DNA of 64,000 nucleotides from Arthrobacter sp. (GCA_026393275.1 JAPLAM010000055.1:1-64000), one strand, 5' to 3'; numbered from the stretch's first letter, positions 8,090 to 18,203 are shown. The notes: a model not told the origin generated them from the letters alone. Numbers and translations are program-made.

Positions 8090-9652
8090 ATGAATGAAGA
8101 GCCCGCAGGACGGCTTCTTTCCCTCTGGACCGCCACCGGCGGAACCGCCACCTACGCGTCCCTGGACGAGGACGCTGCCGCGTCCCTGGACGTGGACGTT
8201 GCCGTGATCGGCGGCGGCATCGCGGGACTCACCGCCGCACTGGCCCTGAAACGGGCGGGCCGGACGGTGGCCGTGCTGGAGGCGGCGCGGGTGGGCACCG
8301 GCGTCACCGGAAACACCACAGGCAAGGTCACCTCACTGCACCGGCTCGCCTACTCCGACCTTGCGTCCCGCCACGGCACCGGCGTCGCCGGCACCTACGG
8401 GCAGGCCAACCAGGCAGCCCTCGAACACATTGCGGCCGTCGTGGCGGCGGAGGGTATCGACTGCGGCTTCCGGCGGGTAGCCAACTACACCTACGCCGAA
8501 TCATCGGCTGCGCTTGCGCTGGTCCGGGAGGAAGCGGCGCTGGCAGAACGCCTCGGCCTGCCGGCATCCTTCACCACCGATGTTCCGCTGCCGTTCGCTG
8601 TCAGGGGCGCCGTCCGTTTCGACGGCCAGGCTCAGATCCACGCGCTCAAGTACGTGCAGGGACTGGCCCGTGCCGTGGACGGGAATGGCAGCTTCGTCTT
8701 CGAGGAGTCGCCCGCCACGGGTTTCCGGGACGGCTCGCCGTCCGTGGTGGCTACGCAGGAGGGATCCGTCCGGGCCAAGGACATCATCGTGGCGACGAAC
8801 CTGCCGTTCGGGGACAACGGGCGTTTCACCGAACGCTGCTACCCGCACCGCTCGTATATCGTCGCCGGGCGGAGCGCCGTTCCTCCGCTGGACGCAACCT
8901 TTATCAGCGTTGACGAGCCGATGCGCTCCATCCTGACCATCGACGTCGAGGGCACGAGTTACGTGCTGGCCGGCGGGGAAGGACACCGGGCCACCGAAAG
9001 CGTTGATTCCGCCGAACGGTACCGGAGGCTCGCGGCTTTCGCCCGCGACCGCCTGGGCGCCGGCGAGATCGCTTTCCGCTGGTCCACCCAGGACGCCGTG
9101 CCCGCCGACGGGCTGCCCTACGTAGGGCTGATGGCACCGGACTCCCGGCATGTCCACGTGATCACCGGCCTGCGAAAATGGGGCCTCACCAACGGCACCG
9201 CCGCTGCCTTGATGCTCCGGGACAGGCTGTGCGGGGAGGATAACCCCTGGGCCGCGGTGTTCGACAGCACCAGAAGCGCAGTCACACCGCAAGGGGCGCC
9301 GGCGCCCCCGGCGGAGGAGGTGCCGGTCGACGACGGCGGCGCACCGGCGGCCGCGGCTCCGCGGGAAGTGGACCTGGGCCATCTCGTTCCCGGCGAAGGG
9401 AGGGTGCTGGACGTCCAGGGGGCCAAAACGGCCGTGTACGTCAGCCCCGCGGGGGACGTCCACGCGGTCTCGGCCGTCTGCACGCACCTGGGCTGCACCG
9501 TGGAGTTCAATCCAGCGGACGTGACCTGGGACTGCCCCTGCCACGGCTCGCGGTTCGGCACCGACGGGACCGTCATCCAGGGCCCGGCCACGAGGAACCT
9601 GGCCGCCAGCCCGGCCTTAGGCGGCACGGCATCCAGCGGCGGAGCCGCCTAG
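8090..9652 (+). CDS. FAD-dependent oxidoreductase with C-terminal Rieske domain
   Basis: A two-domain fusion. The N-terminal part is a glycine-oxidase-like (DAO) flavoprotein: VAVIGGGIAGLTAALALK (about residues 36-53) is the FAD dinucleotide fold and GLRKWGLTNGTAAALML lies at its end (about 360). A Pro/Ala-rich linker (about 405-430) leads to a Rieske domain with the pairs CTHLGC and CPCHGSRF, enough to hold a 2Fe-2S cluster. This arrangement is known in Gram-positive bacteria, where the substrate is unsolved. GGAGG at 8077-8081 supports ATG 8090. It is monocistronic, with the potassium genes running towards it. Redox coupling of the two cofactors is inferred. Confidence 0.9.
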   Translation: MNEEPAGRLLSLWTATGGTATYASLDEDAAASLDVDVAVIGGGIAGLTAALALKRAGRTVAVLEAARVGTGVTGNTTGKVTSLHRLAYSDLASRHGTGVAGTYGQANQAALEHIAAVVAAEGIDCGFRRVANYTYAESSAALALVREEAALAERLGLPASFTTDVPLPFAVRGAVRFDGQAQIHALKYVQGLARAVDGNGSFVFEESPATGFRDGSPSVVATQEGSVRAKDIIVATNLPFGDNGRFTERCYPHRSYIVAGRSAVPPLDATFISVDEPMRSILTIDVEGTSYVLAGGEGHRATESVDSAERYRRLAAFARDRLGAGEIAFRWSTQDAVPADGLPYVGLMAPDSRHVHVITGLRKWGLTNGTAAALMLRDRLCGEDNPWAAVFDSTRSAVTPQGAPAPPAEEVPVDDGGAPAAAAPREVDLGHLVPGEGRVLDVQGAKTAVYVSPAGDVHAVSAVCTHLGCTVEFNPADVTWDCPCHGSRFGTDGTVIQGPATRNLAASPALGGTASSGGAA

Positions 9653-9672
9653 CCTGAAGCTGAACGGCGGTG

Positions 9673-10359
9673 CTACGGCCGGGCGGCGAACCGTTCCAGC
9701 AGGTCCACGTGGCCGGAGACAATGAGCATGTCCCGTGAGGAAACCTTGGTTTCCGGCCGGGCGTAGGTAAAGTCCTCGCCCGGCGACTTCACGCCCACGA
9801 TCGTGACGCCGTACTTCGAGCGCACCTTGGATTCGTCCAGGGTGAAGCCCACGGTTTCCCGCGGCGGGTACATCTTCACGATCGCGAAGTCGTCGTCGAA
9901 CTCGATGAAGTCCAGCATCCGGCCGGAAACGAGGTGCGCGGCGCGGACCCCGGCGTCGGCCTCCGGGTAGATGACGTGGTTGGCGCCGATCCGGGTCAGG
10001 ATCTTGCCGTGCGAGGGCGTGATCGCCTTGACCCAGAGGTGCTCAATGCCGAGGTCCACGAGGTTGACGGTGATCAGCACGGAGGACTCGATCGAGGTGC
10101 CCACGCCGACGACGGCGGAGCTGAACTCCTGGGCGCCGAGCTGGCGCAGGGCGTCGATGTTGGTCGCGTCGGCCTCCACCACGTGGGTCAGCACGCTCGC
10201 CCACTTCTGCACGAGGCTCCGGTCCCGTTCGATGGCCAGCACCTCGCGGCCCTGCTTCACCAGCTGCTCGGCGGTGGACGCGCCGAAGCGGCCCAGCCCG
10301 ATCACCAGCACGGGCGCGTTGTGGGCGGGGCGGTTAACGGCGCCTGGGGAACTAGCCAA
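9673..10359 (-). CDS. Potassium uptake regulatory subunit (TrkA/KtrA family, RCK)
   Basis: Cytoplasmic gating subunit for the adjacent membrane channel. The RCK_N Rossmann fold opens with VLVIGLGRFGAS (about residues 17-28), ends its second strand in an acidic residue (AIERD), and binds NAD or ATP/ADP. An RCK_C domain follows (about 145-225), the usual two-domain KtrA plan of about 220 residues. The likely start is TTG at 10359, which overlaps the end of the channel gene by 8 nt and is preceded by a GGAAGAGAG ribosome site; no ATG fits the homology. RCK_C domains in Gram-positives often bind c-di-AMP, which cannot be judged here. Confidence 0.9.
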   Translation of the reverse strand: MASSPGAVNRPAHNAPVLVIGLGRFGASTAEQLVKQGREVLAIERDRSLVQKWASVLTHVVEADATNIDALRQLGAQEFSSAVVGVGTSIESSVLITVNLVDLGIEHLWVKAITPSHGKILTRIGANHVIYPEADAGVRAAHLVSGRMLDFIEFDDDFAIVKMYPPRETVGFTLDESKVRSKYGVTIVGVKSPGEDFTYARPETKVSSRDMLIVSGHVDLLERFAARP

Positions 10360-11785
10360 TGATCGGTCTCTCTTCCGGGTAGTGGTACAACTGGCTGCGC
10401 TGGCGCAGGGCCAGTCCAGCGGCGAGGGTGACGGTGCCGACGCGGCCGGCGAACATCAGGGCGGTAAGGACATAGACGCCGGCGGGCGGCAGTTCGGCGC
10501 TGAGGTTGGTGCTCAGGCCCACGGTCGCGAAGGCGGAAATCGTTTCGAAGAGCACCCGGTCCAGCGAGGCGCCGCTGATCTGCAGCAGCAGCAGGGCGGA
10601 GACGGCCACCAGGGTGGCGCCGGCGACGATCACCGAGATGGCCACCCGCATGGCGCCCTCCGGGATGGTACGGCCGTAAATCTTGACGTCCGCGTCGCCG
10701 CGGGCCTCGGCGACGATGGCCAGGAACATTACCGCGATGGTGGTGACCTTGATGCCGCCGGCGGTCGACGCGGAGCCGCCGCCGGCGAACATGAGCGCGT
10801 CGGACAGCAGCATGGTGGTGGAATCCATATGGTTCTGGTCCACCAGGTTGAAGCCGCCCGAGCGGGTCATCACGGAGGCGAAAATCGAGTGCGTGACCTT
10901 GTCGCCCACGTCCATGCCCCCGATGGTGCGCACGTTGTCCCACTCCATCAGCCCCCAGAGCACGGCGCCGGCGGCGAGCAGGATCAGCGAGACCTGGATG
11001 GTCAGCTTGGTGTGCAGGTTCCACTTCTTCCAGTTCAGGCCGTTTTGCAGCAGAACCATCACCACCGGGAAGCCGAGGCTGCCCAGGAAGACGCCGACCA
11101 TGAGAGGAATGAGGATCCACAGGTCGGTCTCGTACGGGACGATGCCGTCCGAGTGGGGCGTGAATCCGGCATTGTTGAAGGCGGAGATCGCGTAGAACAC
11201 GCCGTGCCAGACGGCCTGGCCGACGCTTTCACCCAGCGCCAGGAACCGCGGAATCAGGGCCACGGCGAGGATGGCTTCAATCACCACCGAGGTGACGATG
11301 ACGATCCGCAGCAGGGCGCCCACCTCGCCGAGGCGGCCGGCGTTGTTCATGGCCTCCTGGGCGATCAGCTTGCCGCGGACACCGAGTTTCTTGCTGACCA
11401 TCAGGGCCAGCAGCGACGCCAGGGTCAGGGTGCCCAGGCCGCCGACGAAGATACCGATCAGGATGACCAGCTGGCCGAAGAAGGACCAGTGCGCTGCGGT
11501 GGACACCACGGTAAGTCCGGTCACGCACACGGCGGACACGGCGGTGAACAGGGCCTGGTGCAGCGGTGTCGCTTGCCCGGCGGCGGAGGACACCGGCAGC
11601 GAGAGCAGGGCGGTGAAGACCAGGATGACGACGGCGAAGACCGTCACGGCCAGCCGGGCCGGGGAAGTGTTGGCGATGTTGTCGACGAAATCGCGCAGCC
11701 GGGTGAAGATCCACAGGCCCTCGCGCTCCGGCTGGCCGGGGTGCCAGCTGGCCGGGTTCGCTGACCTCGACTGGCTTTGCGTCAT
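10352..11785 (-). CDS. Potassium transporter membrane subunit (TrkH/KtrB family)
   Basis: The ion-conducting subunit for K+ uptake, about 477 residues with 8-10 membrane helices. The four pore loops typical of this superfamily are visible as VCVTGLTVV, NNAGFTPHSDG, TRSGGFN and a last ATVGLSTNLS, each with a selectivity-filter glycine. ATG 11785 is chosen because the conserved amphipathic start and first helix (LAVTVFAVVILVFTALLSL) follow it; the open frame continues far upstream without homology, over the divergent acuC gene. The gene overlaps the KtrA-type partner by 8 nt. About 100 nt of shared intergenic DNA separate it from acuC. Confidence 0.93.
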   Translation of the reverse strand: MTQSQSRSANPASWHPGQPEREGLWIFTRLRDFVDNIANTSPARLAVTVFAVVILVFTALLSLPVSSAAGQATPLHQALFTAVSAVCVTGLTVVSTAAHWSFFGQLVILIGIFVGGLGTLTLASLLALMVSKKLGVRGKLIAQEAMNNAGRLGEVGALLRIVIVTSVVIEAILAVALIPRFLALGESVGQAVWHGVFYAISAFNNAGFTPHSDGIVPYETDLWILIPLMVGVFLGSLGFPVVMVLLQNGLNWKKWNLHTKLTIQVSLILLAAGAVLWGLMEWDNVRTIGGMDVGDKVTHSIFASVMTRSGGFNLVDQNHMDSTTMLLSDALMFAGGGSASTAGGIKVTTIAVMFLAIVAEARGDADVKIYGRTIPEGAMRVAISVIVAGATLVAVSALLLLQISGASLDRVLFETISAFATVGLSTNLSAELPPAGVYVLTALMFAGRVGTVTLAAGLALRQRSQLYHYPEERPIIG

Positions 11786-11887
11786 GGGTGGATTGTCCTC
11801 GGTTGAAACGGCTTCCTTCAGTAGTAAACCACTATATTCCGCGCATCGACGGGGGACCGGGCGGTGCGCTCCGGTAGCCTGTGATTG

Positions 11888-13111
11888 ATGACCTTCCTGC
11901 CCGGACTTGCTCAGACCGCACTGCCGACGACGGTGGTGTGGGATCCGGCCATGACTGCCTACAATTTCGGCCACAACCACCCCATGGCGCCGGAGCGGAT
12001 GGAACTCACCGCGCGGCTGGCCCGCAGCCTGGGGCTGCTGGACCTGGAACACATTACGGTGGCGGCGCCTCTGGTTGCCAGCGATGAGGAACTGGCCACG
12101 GTACACAGCCCGGAATATGTTGCCGCCGTGCGCCGCGTCAGCGCGGACCCGGACACCCCTGAGCTGGACCGCGGCCTCGGCACCGAGGACGACCCGGCCT
12201 TCGAAGGCATGCACGAGGCCAGCGCCCGGCTGGCCGGCGGCTCGCTGCTCGCCGCCGCCGCCGTCCTGAACGGCAGCGCTGTCCGGGCCGTGAACTTTGG
12301 CGGCGGGATGCACCACGCCTCGCGCGAACGGGCCAGCGGTTTCTGCATCTACAACGACGCCGCCTTGGCGATCCAGCGCCTGCTCGATGGCGGCGTGCAG
12401 CGGGTGGTGTACGTGGACATCGACGCCCACCACGGCGACGGAACGCAGAGCATCTTCTGGGACGACCCGCGGGTGCTGACAATTTCGCTGCACGAGAGCG
12501 GCCTGACTCTGTTCCCGGGCACCGGCTTCGCCAACGAAATCGGCGGCCCGAAGGCCCAGGGCAGCGCGGTCAACGTGGCGCTGCCGGCCGGGACCGGGGA
12601 TGCGGGCTGGCTGCGGGCTTTCCACGCGGTGGTACCCCAACTAGTGGGCGCGTTTGAGCCGGAAGTCATTGTCAGCCAGCACGGCTGCGACTCGCACCGC
12701 CTGGACCCGCTGACGCACCTGAACATCAGCGTGGACGGCCAGCGCGAGGCCGCCACCGCGATCAACAACCTCGCGGCCCGCTATTGCGAGGACCGGTGGA
12801 TTGCCACCGGCGGCGGGGGCTACAACGTGATCACCGTGGTCCCGCGCTCGTGGAGCCACCTGATCGCGATTGCGGCCGGCCGGCCGGTCCCGCTCCGCAC
12901 CGCCGTCCCGGAGGACTGGCGGCACTATGTGCGGGAGAAATACGGGGCCAAGTACGGGGTGGAGCCGCCTACGGTGATGGGCGACGACGTCGACATCTGG
13001 TGGCGCTCGTGGGAGGTCGGCTTCGACCCCAACGACGAGGTGGACCGCACCGTCATGGCCACCCGCAAGGAAGTTTTCCCGCTCTACGGACTGGATCCCT
13101 GGTTCGACTGA
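11888..13111 (+). CDS. acuC: Acetoin utilization protein AcuC-like, histone-deacetylase family
   Basis: A zinc-dependent amidohydrolase of the class I HDAC fold, in bacteria often a lysine deacetylase acting on acetyl-CoA synthetase. Metal and catalytic motifs are present: GGGMHHASRERASGFCIYND with the paired histidines (about residues 137-156), YVDIDAHHGDG (about 176-186) and VSQHGCDSH later, plus a conserved C-terminal GGGGYN. The 407-residue length fits AcuC. It stands alone, without acuA/acuB. The first ATG in frame (11888) is chosen; the ribosome site is weak. Its role in acetate metabolism links loosely with pta-ackA far downstream. Confidence 0.9.
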   Translation: MTFLPGLAQTALPTTVVWDPAMTAYNFGHNHPMAPERMELTARLARSLGLLDLEHITVAAPLVASDEELATVHSPEYVAAVRRVSADPDTPELDRGLGTEDDPAFEGMHEASARLAGGSLLAAAAVLNGSAVRAVNFGGGMHHASRERASGFCIYNDAALAIQRLLDGGVQRVVYVDIDAHHGDGTQSIFWDDPRVLTISLHESGLTLFPGTGFANEIGGPKAQGSAVNVALPAGTGDAGWLRAFHAVVPQLVGAFEPEVIVSQHGCDSHRLDPLTHLNISVDGQREAATAINNLAARYCEDRWIATGGGGYNVITVVPRSWSHLIAIAAGRPVPLRTAVPEDWRHYVREKYGAKYGVEPPTVMGDDVDIWWRSWEVGFDPNDEVDRTVMATRKEVFPLYGLDPWFD

Positions 13112-13186
13112 GACATCCGTTCGGGGCCTGCCCGGACGGACCCGGCGGCTTCGCCGGCGGACCCGCGCAATGTGTGGATGCCATCC

Positions 13187-13198
13187 GACGTATATGTC
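13187..13198. promoter_or_regulatory. Possible operator of the ArsR-type gene
   Basis: GACGTATATGTC is a palindrome matching at 10 of 12 positions, 16 nt before the regulator start and inside its probable promoter. Autoregulation is common in this family, but binding is only inferred. Confidence 0.3.
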
Positions 13199-13213
13199 GC
13201 TAGTGTGGAGGGC

Positions 13214-13744
13214 ATGGTGACAGACGACGTATTTGCCGTCATTGCTGAGGCAACCCGGCGCGACATTCTGGTGTCCCTCCGCAAGGGGGACAAAGCGGTG
13301 GGGGAGCTGGTCCTGGAGCTTGAGGCCAGCCAGCCCACCATTTCCAAGCACCTCAAAGTCCTGCGCGAAGCGGACCTGGTCAGCATGCGCGCCCAGGGCC
13401 AGAAGCGCTACTACGCCTTGAATCCCAAGCCGCTGGCCGGCGTCGCCAGCTGGCTGGAGACGTTCGACGTCGGCCGTCCCGCCGCAGTGGAACCGACGCC
13501 GCCGCCCGCTGCCGCCGCCCCATCGGAACCCAGCGCCCTCTCCGCCGCCGCGGCGCCGACGGCTCCGGCCGCCGGGGTCCCGCCGCGGAGCGCCGGCGGT
13601 GCGCTGAGCCCCGCCGTCGCCATCCCGGTCGGTACCGCGGGGGAGGACACGAGGCCCCAGCAAATCGGCCGCACGGTGGGCCGGGCCGCCACGCGGGCCG
13701 CGGATCTGCTGGCCAACCTGCCGAAATTCGGCCGCAAGAAATAG
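13214..13744 (+). CDS. ArsR-type winged-helix transcriptional regulator with long tail
   Basis: The first 90 residues form a winged helix: FAVIAEATRRDILVSLRKG, then the recognition region SQPTISKHLKVLREADLV and the wing with QGQKRYYALN. The cysteine metal-binding motif of ArsR/SmtB sensors is absent (no cysteines are seen in this part), so it is unlikely to be a metal sensor. The remaining 85 residues are Ala/Pro-rich and end in a basic amphipathic segment ATRAADLLANLPKFGRKK, an unusual extension. GGAGG lies at 13207-13211; GTG 13217 is an alternative start. Its targets are unknown; it is followed by gdhA, which could be one. Confidence 0.85.
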   Translation: MVTDDVFAVIAEATRRDILVSLRKGDKAVGELVLELEASQPTISKHLKVLREADLVSMRAQGQKRYYALNPKPLAGVASWLETFDVGRPAAVEPTPPPAAAAPSEPSALSAAAAPTAPAAGVPPRSAGGALSPAVAIPVGTAGEDTRPQQIGRTVGRAATRAADLLANLPKFGRKK

Positions 13745-13852
13745 TCCTGGCCGCCCATCGCCGCCCGGCGTCACACCCGCCGGGCCGCGGTGCTCGAATG
13801 GAATTCCCGCCCGGCCCCGTGCAGTATGGAAGGGCTTTATTGTTGCGCCTAA

Positions 13853-15217
<1,365 letters not shown>

Positions 15218-15237
15218 GCGGGAGCCTGGCGCCGAGT

Positions 15238-15300
15238 CATCAGGCCGTGAAGGTAGGCGCGACCGATCAGGGTGAAGTCCGCGCCAGGCCAGCGCCGCAA
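15238..15300 (-). pseudogene. Remnant of an FMN alpha-hydroxy-acid oxidase gene
   Basis: This 63-nt stretch matches 16727-16791, inside the intact oxidase gene, at all but about four positions plus two missing bases. On the minus strand it reads [16 protein letters not shown], the C-terminal FMN-binding segment of that family, with one residue changed. Upstream the frame is broken by the 2-nt loss and the similarity ends; downstream it ends after GLM and a stop follows nine codons later. It is too short to function. It indicates a former second copy, or a partial duplication made when the glycosyltransferase region arrived. Confidence 0.85.
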
Positions 15301-15419
15301 AACTCGCGAAAGACGCAGCGGTTTTGGCGCCTTCTCTTTTCGAGGATATTTTCGGGGCCGCGCATGGCCCGTACCAGTTCCGGGTAGGGGTCACTTCAGA
15401 ATGCAATGGCTCCATTCCG

Positions 15420-15447
15420 TTGTAGGGGTAAGTTCCGTGTTTATACT
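15420..15447 (+). promoter_or_regulatory. Promoter for a leaderless glycosyltransferase mRNA
   Basis: TTGTAG (15420-15425) and TATACT (15442-15447) are separated by 16 nt. Transcription should begin about 7 nt later, at or next to the GTG at 15454, and there is no ribosome site between. This fits leaderless translation, which is common in actinobacteria. Confidence 0.6.
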
Positions 15448-15453
15448 GTGCAG

Positions 15454-16434
15454 GTGACACGCGATGCGGATGGTACCGACGGGACTGACGCGGCAGTGGA
15501 CTTCGGGAGGGTAGAAGTCCTGCTCGCGACGCGGGACAGCGGCCGTTTCCTAGGCGAGTTGCTCGATTCGCTAGCCACTCAGAGCTTCCGCGACTTTCAT
15601 CTGGTCGTCAGTGACGACTGCTCTCAGGACGATACCTTGGCGATCCTCGAGGCTGCAGGGCCACGTTTCGCCCATCCGCCGGAAGTGATCGTCCGAACCA
15701 CGCCGAGTGGCAGCGCCTGCGCGAACTTCGCCGGAATGCTGGCCCAGACCCGGGCGGACTACGTATTCCTGGCCGACCACGACGATGTCTGGCTGCCAGA
15801 GAAAATTTCCCGCGGCCTTGACCGTATGCGAACGCTCGAGTCTGAAATTGGTCGCGAGACCCCAATTCTTATTCATGGCGACCTCACCCCAGTTAACGCG
15901 GCGGGTGAGGTAATTTCGACGTCGTTCTGGGCCTTCAAGGCGATCACGCCGGCCTACGGCGCCAAGCTAAATACGGCTTTGATGCATCCAACCGTAACCG
16001 GGTGCGCCGCGGTGATGAATCGGGCCTTGGTTGCCCAGACGGGGGCCATTCCATCTGGCGCAGTCATGCATGACTGGTGGATTAACCTGGTCGCCGCATC
16101 TTTCGGCCACGTCGACTGGGACCCCGCCCCGCAAATTCTATACCGCATCCACGGCGACAACGCCTCCAACCCTAAAGTCACCTCAATAACCCGGGCCCTC
16201 TCACAGCGGCGGAGGATTGCTAGCGGCCGACATTGGATCCGATTGCGCCTTGCGCAGGGCCAAGTTTTTCTTGCCACCTACCATGATGAGCTGCCAGAGG
16301 AGAGCCGCGGGGTACTCGAGGCCTTTGCCGCGATCCCCTCTGCTGGACCCATTTCCCGACGCTGGCGGCTGATTGCTGGGGGTTTCCGCTCTCCAGACCT
16401 CTGGCGAAATGCAGCGACGGCACTGCTGGTGTAG
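15454..16434 (+). CDS. Family 2 glycosyltransferase
   Basis: A GT-A-fold enzyme expected to move a nucleotide-activated sugar to a cell-surface glycan. It begins with VEVLLATRDSGRFLGELLDS, contains the nucleotide-binding VSDDCSQDD, and the metal-binding acidic cluster ADHDDVW near residue 108; HDWW in the second half is a typical acceptor-side motif. It most resembles bacterial rhamnosyltransferase-like GT2 proteins, about 326 residues, without membrane helices. GTG 15454 is chosen from the promoter position; ATG 15406 would add 16 residues. No other glycan gene is near. Codon use is less GC-biased than in the neighbours and an oxidase remnant lies on its left, both suggesting acquisition. 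Confidence 0.85.
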   Translation: MTRDADGTDGTDAAVDFGRVEVLLATRDSGRFLGELLDSLATQSFRDFHLVVSDDCSQDDTLAILEAAGPRFAHPPEVIVRTTPSGSACANFAGMLAQTRADYVFLADHDDVWLPEKISRGLDRMRTLESEIGRETPILIHGDLTPVNAAGEVISTSFWAFKAITPAYGAKLNTALMHPTVTGCAAVMNRALVAQTGAIPSGAVMHDWWINLVAASFGHVDWDPAPQILYRIHGDNASNPKVTSITRALSQRRRIASGRHWIRLRLAQGQVFLATYHDELPEESRGVLEAFAAIPSAGPISRRWRLIAGGFRSPDLWRNAATALLV

Positions 16435-16594
16435 CTTCCGGTTTCATTCGGTGGTGGCCCAACGGAACCCCTTGGGTGCCAACAATTGAGGCCTACGGGG
16501 ACCCGTAGCGTTGACGCCGCGACCTGATCCTCCTGTCAATGTGTCATTAGCGCTACTGGTCAACCATCCGCGAACCACTTCGCCGGACGCCGGA

Positions 16595-17938
16595 CTATTT
16601 GGACAGCAGCCGCACGTGGTCCGGAGTTAGCTCGGAGATCCGGCTCACGCCCAGGAGGGCCATGGTGCGGCGCATGTCCGTCGCCAGGATCTCGATGGCC
16701 CGGTCCACGCCCGCCCGGCCGCCCGCCATCAGGCCGTATAGGTAGGCGCGGCCGATCAAGGTGAAGTCCGCCCCCAGGGCCAGCGCCGCAATGATGTCCG
16801 CGCCGCTCATGATGCCCGTGTCCAGGATGACGGCCGCGTCGCTGTGGTCCGCCTTGAGTGCCGCGGTCACGTCCGGGAGCAGGTGGAACGGGATGGGGGC
16901 ACGGTCTAATTGGCGGCCGCCGTGGTTGGAGAGGACGACGCCGTCCGCGCCGTGGTCCACCACCTTCCGGGCGTCCTCGACGGTCTGGATGCCCTTGACC
17001 ACCAGCTTGCCCTTCCAGGTTTCGCGCAGCCAGTCGAGGTCCTCAAACGTCAGGGTGGGATCGAACATGGAGTTGATCAGGTCCGCCACGGTGCCGGTGT
17101 ACCGTGAGAGCGAGGCGAAGGTCAGCGGTTCGTGGGTGAGGAAGTTGAACCACCATGCCGGCCGGTAGGAAGCATCCAGTACGGTCTTCAGGGTCAGTGC
17201 CGGCGGGATGGTCATGCCGTTGCGGACATCGCGGAGCCGGGCGCCGGCGACGGCGGTGTCCACCGTGACCATGAGCGTGTCGTTGCCGGCCCTGGCCGCG
17301 CGTTCGATCAGTTCCAGTGAGCGGTCCCGGTCCGTCCAGAGGTAGAGCTGGAACCAGTTCCGGCCGTCCGGGGCGGCGGCGGCCACGTCCTCGATCGACG
17401 CCGTGCCCATGGTGGAGAGCGTGTACGGGATGCCGGCGGCCGCCGCGGCCCGGGAGCCGGCGTACTCGCCCTCGGACTGCATCATCCGGGTGAAGCCGGT
17501 GGGCGCGATCCCGAAGGGCAGCCGGGCGGCCTTGCCGAGGATCTCGGTGCCGAGGTCCACGCTGGAGACGTCGCGCAGGATGCCGGGGCGGAACTCGATG
17601 TCCAGGAACGCCTCCCGCGCCCGGCGCAGGGTGATCTCCGCTTCGGCGGCGCCGTCCGTGTAGTCGAACGGTGCCTGGGGCGTGCGCCGTTTGGCCATGG
17701 CGCGCAGGTCCCAGATGGTGCTGGCGCGGCGCAGTTTCGCGGCGCGGCTGAATTCCGGCTTCTTGAACTGCATCAGGGGGGCGAGGTCGGCGTACTTCGG
17801 CACGCGGCGCTTCAAGGCGGCCGGAACGGCCCCTGGTCCGGGCTGCACGGATGCGCGGGCGCCGGGCGACTGGATGTCCGGCGCGGTCGCGCCCTGCGTT
17901 GGGGCCTCTGGGTTGTCGGGCGGGAAGGTCTGCGTCAT
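16595..17938 (-). CDS. FMN-dependent alpha-hydroxy-acid oxidizing protein (lactate dehydrogenase-like)
   Basis: A TIM-barrel flavoenzyme that oxidises an L-2-hydroxy acid such as lactate. The FMN phosphate and active-site segments are clear: [22 protein letters not shown], the substrate-binding [10 protein letters not shown] with the catalytic histidine, and [15 protein letters not shown] near the C-terminus. An N-terminal extension of about 60 residues, Pro/Ala-rich, precedes the barrel. GGAGG upstream of ATG 17938 decides this start over an ATG 12 nt earlier. It is monocistronic and convergent with the glycosyltransferase. The name lldD is plausible, but the substrate cannot be read from the sequence. 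Confidence 0.9.
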   Translation of the reverse strand: MTQTFPPDNPEAPTQGATAPDIQSPGARASVQPGPGAVPAALKRRVPKYADLAPLMQFKKPEFSRAAKLRRASTIWDLRAMAKRRTPQAPFDYTDGAAEAEITLRRAREAFLDIEFRPGILRDVSSVDLGTEILGKAARLPFGIAPTGFTRMMQSEGEYAGSRAAAAAGIPYTLSTMGTASIEDVAAAAPDGRNWFQLYLWTDRDRSLELIERAARAGNDTLMVTVDTAVAGARLRDVRNGMTIPPALTLKTVLDASYRPAWWFNFLTHEPLTFASLSRYTGTVADLINSMFDPTLTFEDLDWLRETWKGKLVVKGIQTVEDARKVVDHGADGVVLSNHGGRQLDRAPIPFHLLPDVTAALKADHSDAAVILDTGIMSGADIIAALALGADFTLIGRAYLYGLMAGGRAGVDRAIEILATDMRRTMALLGVSRISELTPDHVRLLSK

Positions 17939-18053
17939 GGCTTCCTCCATAGCAGTCGGATGCTCGTGCGGGGTCCTTTCACACTCTAGGGGGTGCGGCT
18001 GCGGGTGCCAGACGTCTCCGAACCCGGTGCCGGCGAAATGTTACGCCCGTTGT

Positions 18054-18083
18054 TTGCCGCTGCCTTGGTGCCGGGGCTATGGT
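18054..18083 (+). promoter_or_regulatory. Possible promoter of the DAHP synthase leader
   Basis: TTGCCG (18054-18059) and TATGGT (18078-18083) lie 18 nt apart. Transcription would begin around 18090, so the leader peptide ATG at 18091 would itself be leaderless. The match to consensus is moderate. Confidence 0.4.
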
Positions 18084-18090
18084 CGACGCT

Positions 18091-18150
18091 ATGACAAACC
18101 GTTGGTATGCGTATTTTTCGTTGGCTCTGGAGGGGCCCGCGTTTAACTGA
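18091..18150 (+). CDS. Aromatic-rich leader peptide of DAHP synthase
   Basis: A 19-codon frame encoding MTNRWYAYFSLALEGPAFN, with Trp, Tyr, Tyr and Phe codons clustered at positions 5-9 and another Phe near the end. It lies 117 nt before the DAHP synthase start and is followed by two stable hairpins. A ribosome slowed at these codons would report low aromatic amino acids. A comparable leader (aroR before aroF) is known in Corynebacterium glutamicum. It is too short for routine gene calling. Translation is inferred from codon content and position. Confidence 0.75.
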   Translation: MTNRWYAYFSLALEGPAFN

Positions 18151-18203
18151 CACGCATCCAACCCACCTTCAGAGCCAACAGGGCAGAGATCACTCTCTGC
18201 CCT
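18120..18203 (+). promoter_or_regulatory. Attenuator-like hairpins before DAHP synthase
   Basis: GTTGGCTCTG (18120-18129), inside the leader peptide coding region, is exactly complementary to CAGAGCCAAC (18170-18179). Immediately after comes a perfect 10-bp stem AGGGCAGAGA / TCTCTGCCCT with loop TCAC (18180-18203), a terminator candidate. CAGAG occurs twice and CTCTG twice, so alternative pairings exist, but the antiterminator is not certain from inspection. No strong T run follows the last stem. Confidence 0.65.

Noticed and set aside
11786..11887. c-di-AMP (ydaO-type) riboswitch before the potassium genes
   Set aside because: The gap to the divergent acuC gene is only about 100 nt, too short for that structure.
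15218..16594. Insertion sequence or prophage carrying the glycosyltransferase
   Set aside because: No transposase, integrase, terminal inverted repeats or tRNA target is seen; only the oxidase remnant supports transfer.
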